Below are positions 1 through 6,700 of a stretch of 7,324 nucleotides of DNA, in pieces. How positions within the stretch are numbered: position 1 is the stretch's first letter; every line of letters starts with the position of its first letter. The translations under genes and the position numbers were made by a program. This DNA is from Dehalococcoidales bacterium (GTDB lineage Bacteria; Chloroflexota; Dehalococcoidia; Dehalococcoidales; UBA3254), in contig JAQULX010000132.1 in NCBI GenBank assembly GCA_028718465.1, positions 1 to 7,324 of the forward strand, in the 5' to 3' direction. The notes beneath the pieces were generated by a model. That model ran no database searches. It had not been told where the DNA came from and worked only from the letters and a program-made list of their open reading frames with translations.

Positions 1-187
1 GGACAACAAATAATAACAAATAGACTGTTTATTAAGTTGTAATAAATATTGATGAAAGATAAAATCTAGAGGTTATGCGTTGATCATATACGTAAATATT
101 GTCTTTAACAATACATAAAAAGGTTTCATTTCAATAAAGAAAAAGTTTAGCTATAATCAACTTTACATATGATATATAATAGAAATA
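1..187. other. AT-rich region downstream of the response regulator, no gene seen
   Basis: No coding region is supported here. Two short inverted repeats are visible: a 6-bp stem at 97-102/108-113 with a 5-base loop, and a 6-bp A/T-rich stem at 142-147/159-164 with an 11-base loop. Read on the minus strand, the second is followed by a T-rich stretch and so could be a weak terminator for the kinase-regulator operon, but the stem is poor. No tRNA, repeat array or clear promoter was recognised. Confidence 0.4.
142..164 (-). terminator. weak candidate terminator after the response regulator
   Basis: On the minus strand an AAAGTT / AACTTT stem with an 11-base loop is followed directly by TTCTTT, about 24 bases beyond the response regulator stop codon. 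The position suits an operon terminator. The 6-bp stem has a single G-C pair, so it may not be stable and the call is tentative. Confidence 0.2.
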
Positions 188-838
188 TTATTCTTGTGGC
201 TTAAGATATCCCAGTTTTGTGGCTTCATATACTGCCGCCATACGGTTATTAACCCCTAATTTTTGGAAAATATTGTGGGTATGGGTCTTCACAGTACCTT
301 CACTAATTGAAAGCTCCGAAGCCATGTCTTTTGTAGCTAACCCCTTAGCCGTTAATTTTAATATTTCAAGTTCACGACTTGAAAATGGTCCAACCTCATG
401 GACTTGCCGAGATAATGATCTGTATTGATCTATGACTTTAGTTGCCACAGAGGGATTAATTATTGTCTCGCCTCTGCTAACAGCTCTAATGGAATTAAAA
501 ATTTCCTCTCGGGGAGTATCTTTCAAAAGGTAGGCTTGAGCTCCGGCTTCAATCCCTTTAAAAATATAATCATCATTATCATAAGTGGTAAGTATTACAA
601 ATTTGATATCTGGATTAAGACTGCGTATTTTTCTCATCACCTCTACGCCGTCAACTTCAGGCATTCGTAAATCTATCAGCATTACATCTGGATGAAGGTT
701 GATTGCCATATCAATTGCTTCAAGGCCATTCCTGGCTTCGCCAACTATGTTAAAGTCAGGTTCACGGCCAAGCATACTGGATAATCCCTCCCTGACAACA
801 GGATGATCATCTGCTATTATAATGTTAATTCTATCCAT
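188..838 (-). CDS. NarL/FixJ-family response regulator with LuxR-type DNA-binding domain
   Basis: This is a cytoplasmic transcription regulator of 216 residues, the usual length for the NarL/LiaR/DevR group. The receiver domain spans about residues 4-120, with the acidic pair Asp10-Asp11, phosphoacceptor Asp56 in LIDLRMP, Thr84 and Lys106 in the YLLKD motif, so all phosphorylation residues are present. The C-terminal LuxR-type helix-turn-helix spans about 150-212, with the typical SSRELEILKL start and a recognition helix around SEGTVKTHTHNIFQKLGV. The ATG start is supported by a strong AAGGAG site lying inside the end of the kinase gene. The ATGGATAG overlap puts the start 8 bases inside the kinase frame, which implies translational coupling. 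It is very probably phosphorylated by the adjacent kinase. The family is certain; the target genes and a specific name cannot be given. Confidence 0.96.
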   Translation of the reverse strand: MDRINIIIADDHPVVREGLSSMLGREPDFNIVGEARNGLEAIDMAINLHPDVMLIDLRMPEVDGVEVMRKIRSLNPDIKFVILTTYDNDDYIFKGIEAGAQAYLLKDTPREEIFNSIRAVSRGETIINPSVATKVIDQYRSLSRQVHEVGPFSSRELEILKLTAKGLATKDMASELSISEGTVKTHTHNIFQKLGVNNRMAAVYEATKLGYLKPQE

Positions 839-2999
839 GTGACTCCTTTCTGAAAAAGGGTAATTTCACAGAAATTTGGGTTCCATTGCCTTTTTCGCTT
901 TTAATTATCAATGAGCCGCCAAATAATAAAGCTCGCTCCTTCATACTGGTCAAACCAAAAGAATTTTCCTTAATATCGTCTATATTAAAACCTATACCGT
1001 TGTCCTCGATACTTAATTCGATTTCATCCGGAAGGTGGCAAAGAACAATATCTACTCGCCCAGCTTTGGCATGTTTTCTTATGTTGAACAGGGATTCTCG
1101 CAGGATTAGTAACAGGGTGTTTTCGATTCCAGGAGTCATATATGCCTGTTTCCCATTCGACTCGAACTTAGCCTCTATACCGGAATCATGAATAAAATTA
1201 TTCACTTCAATTTGAATGCATTCTATTAAAGAATTTTTTTCTAATTGCTGTGGACGTAAAGCCCAGACTGATCTTCTGGCTTCATTTAGGCTGTCCCGTG
1301 CCAACTGTCTGGCTCTGTTTAAATGCTCTCGTGCCCTCGATGCATCTGAACTAAAGACCTGATCAGCACCCTCAAGCTGAAGAATAATACCGGCAAACCC
1401 CTGGGCTAAAGTATCATGGATCTCTCGCGCTAAACGATTACGTTCTTCCATGATACCTGAGTTTCGTATTTCCTGATATAACTGTGCATTAATAATAGCG
1501 ATAGCTAATTGATCTGCCACTTTCCTTGCGGTAAATAGGTCAATCTCATCGAAGGCATTCAATTCTTCACTTTCAATATTAATAATTCCTAATAATCTGC
1601 TCCCTGCGATTATCGGAACTGCAATCTCAGATTTAGTGTTTGTGTTTCTCCTGAAACCTGGTTGTCCTTCTGATGTTATATCATTAATCAGCATGGGCTC
1701 TCTGTTCCTGGACACATAACTTACCAAACCTTCAATTTCATCTATCTCTAACCCAATAGGAACCGGATGGTCATTTTTTCTTGCTTCATATATAGAAACT
1801 ATACTCTTAGACTGGTTATCAACTAAGAGGATATGAACATTGTAATGAAAGGTTGAATCTAACGAATTTACAACGAAAGGGAACAATTCCTCTATATTTA
1901 AAATGGAACTAATTTTTTGTCCGATTTCATTTACAGATTGGAGATGTTCGGTTTTTCTGCGTTCACTCCTTGTCCTTTCTTCAACCTTTTTCTCCAAATC
2001 TGCATAAGAATTTTGTAATTCTGATGCCATCATATTAAATTGGGATGCCAACTCATCAATTTCCCCACCCCCCTTGATATCAACTCTATGCTCAAAATTA
2101 CCTCTTGCTATTATGCGGGAGCTTTCAGTGAGAGAAGATATAGGTTTAGTGACTGTTTTGGCTAACCAGTAAGCAAGCCCAATTGAAAAACAAAGAGTAA
2201 GAATAAGGGCTAATATCAGAAAATTTTGTACTGAATTATATTGTTGTTCAATGAAAAGTTTGGCCTCAATACTGTCTGAGGTTATTTGATATTGAATATC
2301 TTTTGATAGGGCTCTAAGTTCACTTACGTTAATAACAGCTGCTATTATATACCGACTTTCTCGTGTTTGGAATTTATATTCAGTTACATCGATTGGAACA
2401 ACGTATGCTGTCTGATCTACGGGAAGCATATACATAAACTTAAATTGTGACTGTCCGTCGCTCTCCTGCCAAAAGTAATATGCCCCCATTAGACCGTTCT
2501 CCAAAGATAAACTATGTAATTTGAATTGGTCTTCTGCCAAATCGCTGAATTTTTTGTTTAGAAATTTGGGATCGGGATATAATCTGATGACGGCATCTTC
2601 TAATCTCGATACGTGTGTTTCTTCGTATAAAAAAGTATACCCGGTATTACCAATATGTTGAACTGCAAAGCTGAATAGAGCTAGATCCCGATAAATTAAT
2701 TCGGGATCAATACCAGGATGTTGAAGAAAATATATTGAGACATCCTTGGCAACATCATAAGCCTTTTCTCGTAATTGTTGTTTACCTACAATTTCCAGAG
2801 CGTCTTCGGTAGCTTTGGCGGCTCTCAATCCTAAACTTGAAGTATTGTTTCCAGCAAAGGTACCAATGTCCTGTATACTGGAGATAGTAACAAAAGAAAT
2901 TATGCCGAAACTTATAAATGATAGAGCCAAAAAGCAGAAAAGAAAACGTGTCCTGAGGCTGAATCTTAACCAAATATTTTTTAAAGAATTAAATCTCAT
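831..2999 (-). CDS. membrane sensor histidine kinase, Cache-HAMP-GAF-HisKA_3-HATPase (NarX/LiaS-type)
   Basis: This 722-residue sensor kinase partners the overlapping response regulator. Seen in order: transmembrane helix 1 at about 19-41; an extracytoplasmic Cache-like sensor at about 42-256, including GNTGYTFLY; transmembrane helix 2 at about 257-280; a HAMP linker at about 279-335; a short coiled coil at about 330-352; a GAF domain at about 358-508; the HisKA_3 dimerisation domain with phosphoacceptor His528 in AREIHDTLAQGF; and an HATPase domain at about 625-716. The ATPase has an N-box around Glu635-Asn639, the DNGIG box at 666-670 and the GLTSMKERA lid at 682-690. Every catalytic motif looks intact. 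Two input domains suggest one external small-molecule signal plus one internal signal through GAF; the ligands are unknown. The ATG follows only a weak AAGAG site, 6 bases away. An upstream leader with hairpins may control expression. Confidence 0.95.
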   Translation of the reverse strand: MRFNSLKNIWLRFSLRTRFLFCFLALSFISFGIISFVTISSIQDIGTFAGNNTSSLGLRAAKATEDALEIVGKQQLREKAYDVAKDVSIYFLQHPGIDPELIYRDLALFSFAVQHIGNTGYTFLYEETHVSRLEDAVIRLYPDPKFLNKKFSDLAEDQFKLHSLSLENGLMGAYYFWQESDGQSQFKFMYMLPVDQTAYVVPIDVTEYKFQTRESRYIIAAVINVSELRALSKDIQYQITSDSIEAKLFIEQQYNSVQNFLILALILTLCFSIGLAYWLAKTVTKPISSLTESSRIIARGNFEHRVDIKGGGEIDELASQFNMMASELQNSYADLEKKVEERTRSERRKTEHLQSVNEIGQKISSILNIEELFPFVVNSLDSTFHYNVHILLVDNQSKSIVSIYEARKNDHPVPIGLEIDEIEGLVSYVSRNREPMLINDITSEGQPGFRRNTNTKSEIAVPIIAGSRLLGIINIESEELNAFDEIDLFTARKVADQLAIAIINAQLYQEIRNSGIMEERNRLAREIHDTLAQGFAGIILQLEGADQVFSSDASRAREHLNRARQLARDSLNEARRSVWALRPQQLEKNSLIECIQIEVNNFIHDSGIEAKFESNGKQAYMTPGIENTLLLILRESLFNIRKHAKAGRVDIVLCHLPDEIELSIEDNGIGFNIDDIKENSFGLTSMKERALLFGGSLIIKSEKGNGTQISVKLPFFRKESHG

Positions 3000-3052
3000 T
3001 AATTACTCTTATCTCTACTTGGATTCATCTGGGTAGCTAAAACTAATAGTCC

Positions 3053-3142
3053 CTAAAAAACAAAAACCGGCCTGAACTTATCGGCTGGTTTCACCGTTAA
3101 CTTCATTCTGCTCAAGTTAACGTGATATGGTTGGTAGCTCAT
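3053..3142 (-). CDS. possible 29-residue leader ORF ahead of the sensor kinase
   Basis: An ATG-started frame of 29 codons begins MSYQPYHVNL and ends in PVFVF, with its TAG stop in the T-tract of the terminator-like hairpin. It starts about 40 bases after the predicted transcription start and covers both hairpins of the leader. The only Shine-Dalgarno-like sequence, AGGA at 3155-3158, lies 12 bases from the ATG, which is long. There is no run of a single amino acid of the kind seen in amino-acid attenuators. The peptide is basic and resembles nothing I can name. It may be a real leader peptide, a remnant of a mobile element gene, or chance. Confidence 0.2.
   Translation of the reverse strand: MSYQPYHVNLSRMKLTVKPADKFRPVFVF
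3055..3091 (-). terminator. terminator-like hairpin with U-tract before the sensor kinase
   Basis: On the minus strand the arms at 3091-3083 and 3072-3064 (AAACCAGCC and GGCCGGTTT) form a 9-position stem with one A-C mismatch and a 10-base loop. TTTTT G TTTTTT follows immediately. This is the form of an intrinsic terminator facing toward the kinase gene, 56 bases before its ATG. It could end transcription arriving from the right, or act as an attenuator because a good promoter lies just upstream of it. The mismatch and 10-base loop make its strength uncertain. Confidence 0.5.
3095..3122. repeat. perfect 9-bp inverted repeat in the kinase leader
   Basis: CGTTAACTT at 3095-3103 is repeated as AAGTTAACG at 3114-3122, separated by 10 bases. 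The stem is perfect but AT-rich. It lies between the candidate promoter and the terminator-like hairpin, 4 bases from the latter. In RNA it would form a hairpin; in DNA it could be a dyad operator. Part of its stem sequence (AAGTT) recurs in the loop of the next hairpin, which would allow a short alternative pairing. Confidence 0.5.
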
Positions 3143-3187
3143 CACTACTTTAGTTCCTGAAGGCTTATTTCATAATCGACGTTCGTA

Positions 3188-3216
3188 ATTATAATGCTAG
3201 TATTACTGGAAAGCAA
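3188..3216 (-). promoter_or_regulatory. candidate sigma-70-type promoter for the kinase-regulator operon
   Basis: On the minus strand a TTGCTT -35 box is followed after 17 bases by a perfect TATAAT -10 box. Transcription would start near 3181, giving an untranslated leader of about 180 bases before the kinase ATG at 2999. No better promoter was found between the terminator-like hairpin and the ATG. The -35 box matches consensus at only three of six positions, but the spacing and the -10 box are ideal. Confidence 0.45.
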
Positions 3217-3279
3217 ATGGTATCGCTCATATCAAGCCTCATGTGTGAAATCGCCTCCGGTTAATTTGTAAGAGAAGGG

Positions 3280-3460
3280 AGATTGCATATCATCCGCTAC
3301 CGGTTGTTCTTCTTTTGCGGCACTTCCACCATCACATTACGGGCCACATGGACCTGACACCGCTGCACCTTGCTTTGGGGAGATCCTTCCTGATGACTTT
3401 CTCTAAACCCGGTAAAACGTCCATGATATCCGAAGTGACTGTTTGACTCTCCAGACCCAA
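3280..3460 (-). pseudogene. fragment of an IS256/mutator-family transposase with frameshifts
   Basis: Reading leftward, one frame encodes LGLESQTVTSDIMDVLPGLE followed by KVIRKDLPK. Near 3371-3376 a single lost base shifts the frame, and the text continues as KVQRCQVHVARNVMVEVPQ. A second shift near 3298-3303 leads to VADDMQS at 3280-3300. Joined together these match the central region of IS256-type transposases: the D-G-LPGLEKV segment that holds a catalytic aspartate, then the PKAKVQRCQVHVARNV motif. Where relatives usually have DGLPG, this copy has DVLPG. Neither the N-terminal nor the C-terminal part of a transposase could be read in the flanks, and no terminal inverted repeats were found. 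This is a dead relic; an apparent 93-codon frame at 3332-3613 contains its first part but should not be treated as a real gene. Confidence 0.75.
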
Positions 3461-3788
3461 TGACCTTTTTATCCTCGTATTCACCCAGATAAAAATGTTA
3501 TTGAGTAAGGGACCATGTCGAGCAGCGAAAGGATGAGCATAAACGAACGAAGAAAATACCTGAGTCTTTTTTTGCCGGGGTATGTCTAATCGAGGCAACA
3601 GGAACTCAGCCAATTATTGACAGAGATAGGAGAGATGACCGGGCTGCTCCTGGACCGTAGCTGCCCTGGCCGTAAGAACGATAACCTGACTTCGGCCTAA
3701 GCCGTTTTGGTCTTACAGCTTGCCCGGGGGTTATTTCACGGCCAATTTTGGAAGGTACATATAAGTTCATCTGGCTGCAATATTTCAG
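3461..3788. other. gene-free region between the surface-protein gene and the transposase relic
   Basis: No intact gene is supported. The part next to the relic (3461-3613) is open in one minus-strand frame but has no resemblance I can defend; it may be badly decayed transposase sequence. The stretch 3614-3788 has stops in all frames. It contains only a small palindrome on the order of CGGC-CTAA-GCCG near 3693-3704 and no T-tract on the minus side, so no clear terminator for the surface-protein gene is seen here. Confidence 0.4.
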
Positions 3789-6700
3789 CTAACTATTTTT
3801 TGAACGTCTCAATATTCGGATAGTAACAGTCTTCCTGGAACCTGAAGTTGCATCATGCTTCAAGGTAATTTTCACAGGGAGTTCGTTTACGAGACTATCA
3901 TTAGTCTGTTCGAAAGTCAGTTCGACAACGTCACAATCGTTTTGTTCTTTATCAATTTCGACTGACTGGATAAGCTCTAAGCCATTTTCATTTTTCTCGG
4001 AGATATTCAGGTCTCCTGTTGTTACTGAAGATGGGTCCCGGGCTGGAGAAACACCATCAACTGCTGCTACATTAGCTAAAGCCCGGATTCTTCGTCTCCG
4101 TAATAAGTAGAAGGCTATACAAATCAAAATGGCAATTATGGCGCCTGTTATGGTGATAAACATGCTCCAACTTATTAACGGGGTGTCATTTAATATTATT
4201 GCAAACAAGGTAAAGTGACTGATCTGTGCAGTGATGACATGATTCATAGTATCTACCTGGCTATACAGTTTAACCCAATCGTCCCTCTGGACATCATAAT
4301 AAGCAATCACCAGATTATCTTCGGGGGTCCCCTGTGGTACTGCCGAGGGATCATACTTGATAGTCAGGCTGATAGGATGAGAGAAAGAGCTTCCTTCCGG
4401 AAGACATTCAAATGCGGCGATTACAAACTGCTTGCTCTCCATATTATCGGGTAAGCTGGTGTGTTTCAGGCTAATCGACTTGATAGCATTACCTTCCTTA
4501 TCCAGAGCCTGGGTACCCCGCAAAATATCCAAACGGGCTATATATTCATTATTTTTGGGAGATGCCTTCTGTTCCTGAAAGTCAATTTCCAGAATCCCCA
4601 GTTCATCAATGCATTCCTGAAGATCGAAGACTATTGACTGGGATGAATTATTACTTACTTGCTGCGATTCCGAAATTGGAAGGACGGTATTTATGCCTTC
4701 CTGGCTGTCGGACGAGAGAGCGGATGTCTTTTGAGGCGTCAGGCTGGATATTTGAGAGGGCAGGGCACTGGACATTGAGGGGGCAGGCGCATCAGTCTTA
4801 CTGGTTACCATTATATTTCCATTCTGTATATTCACATTATCAATTATGACCCCGGAGTCATTTGATATCTTGCCATCGGTTATGGTTATAGCCGCCTGAC
4901 CGCTGACATCCGGTTTTGCCTTCATATGGATAGTGCAGAGAACACCACCTTCAGACGGCCCCCCTTTGCTTTGTCCCATAACGGCGATGCCAAAAATCGA
5001 GACCCTTCCTGCTGCATTATCAATCTCCGGGCCTGGAAACATTAATGTTGTACAGCCATGAGATTTTGCCCAGTCTTGAAAAAAACTTCCTTCAGTAATA
5101 CCGGTACATTGTAATAAATCTTTATTGAAACCAAGGCCCAGGTTAGCACCCCGCAACATGGCATCGGTCGCTTCTATAATAATTGATATATCAAAGCTAT
5201 TACCCGGGTTCACGATCTGACTGGCTGGAGAAATCTTCAAACTAGCAATGGTATTGGGACTAACCGGCGAGATGAAAGTGAAACCCGGTTTGGATACAGT
5301 CCCATACGGAGTAGTAACTCTGATTGAACCGGAAGCGCCTTTACCAAGGACCGCGGTGATCATTGCGGAAGATTTTACCTTATAGCTTGAAGCCGGGATG
5401 CCTCCAAAGCTGACCGAGCTGGCGCTTGTAAAATTCGTTCCATGAATAACGACGGTATCGCCTTCCCTGCCGGATATTGGCGAAAAGGATGTGATTGCAG
5501 GGACAGAATTTTTAAAAGTAAATCCGGATTTTGTGGCAGTCCCGCCCTGAGTGGTCACTTTAACCAGACCGGAGGAGCCGCTTCCTACCACAGCCGTTAT
5601 TCTGGTAGAAGATTTTACATTGAAACTGGCCACTGGAGTATTGCCGAAATGTACTGAAGTAGCATTGGTGAAATTGGTGCCATTAATGGTAACCGTATCT
5701 CCGCTTTTAGCGGAGGTGGGACTGAAGGAGGTTATGGCAGGCGATTGTATAAAGGTAAAACCGCTTTTTGTGGCAATGCCTTTTGAAGTAGTAACACTGA
5801 CAGAACCGGAAGTTCCTGTCCCCACAATAGCTGAAATCCGGGAAGATGAATTCACATTAAAGCTTTGGGCAGGAGTACCACCGAAGTTGACTACCGTAGC
5901 TCCGTTGAAGTTGCTGCCGTAAATCGTGACGGAAGCACCCTTCCAGGCAGAGGCAGGAGTGAAGCCTGATATACTCGGAGCCGGTGTTAGTGTGGGGGTT
6001 GGAGTTGGAGTTCCGGTGCCTGGTGCCAGGTGACTTCCAACTACAACCAGATCACCAATATCAACTGCCCCATCCTTGTTTACATCTGCCCTGACCCACC
6101 CGGGGGTACCGGTTTCGCCCAAATGCTGATTAATCACCTCTATATCCAGGTAATTACATTGTCCGTCCTCATTTACATCCCAGTCCGGGGAAGTCGAAGT
6201 CGGCGTTGGTGTAGGTGTAGGGGTCGGTGTGCCTGATGGATCAGGCGGTAGGTCCACAACTATATAATTAACCTTTAGTTCTTCATCGCTGCCGCCGGCA
6301 TTGGTAGCGGTCAGTCTCACGCTGTAAGTCCCGGGACCAGCATAGGTGTAGGAAGGGTTCCGGTCAGCGCTATCAATAATACCGTTATTATCAAAGTCCC
6401 AGGCCCAGGAAGTGGGCGACCCAGTAGATTGATCGGTAAACAGGACAGTCAGCGGGGCGTCTCCGGACGTGGTATTCGCGCTGAAGTCTGCTGCCAGAGT
6501 GGGCGGCTGTGCGCTGTAAATAATCAGTTCACTAACGATTTGGCCGGAAAGCCCGGTAGTAGTGGGATATTCGCCGTTATAGTAATACCAGTACTCAGGG
6601 TCAGCAGCTTCATGCCAGTCCCAGTTGCCGAAGGCATGAATCCCCCAGGGATTGGTCGAATCATCGGCAAACCAGATAAGCCGCATCCCTTCACTATAGC

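Noticed and set aside
886..1191. A 101-codon plus-strand frame, with others at 219-670 and 2815-3036
   Set aside because: All are antisense to the strongly supported kinase or regulator genes and have no motifs or convincing ribosome binding sites.
3332..3613. A 93-codon minus-strand frame as an intact hypothetical protein
   Set aside because: Its C-terminal part is the first piece of a frameshifted transposase, and the homology continues in another frame past its stop. The N-terminal part shows no start signal or resemblance.
3693..3704. CGGC-CTAA-GCCG palindrome as terminator of the surface-protein gene
   Set aside because: The stem is only 4 bp and no T-tract follows on the minus strand; the T-rich side is on the plus strand, where there is no gene to end.
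5551..5922. A 123-codon open frame on the plus strand
   Set aside because: It is antisense to the IPT/TIG repeats and repeats with their period, so it is a shadow of the real gene.
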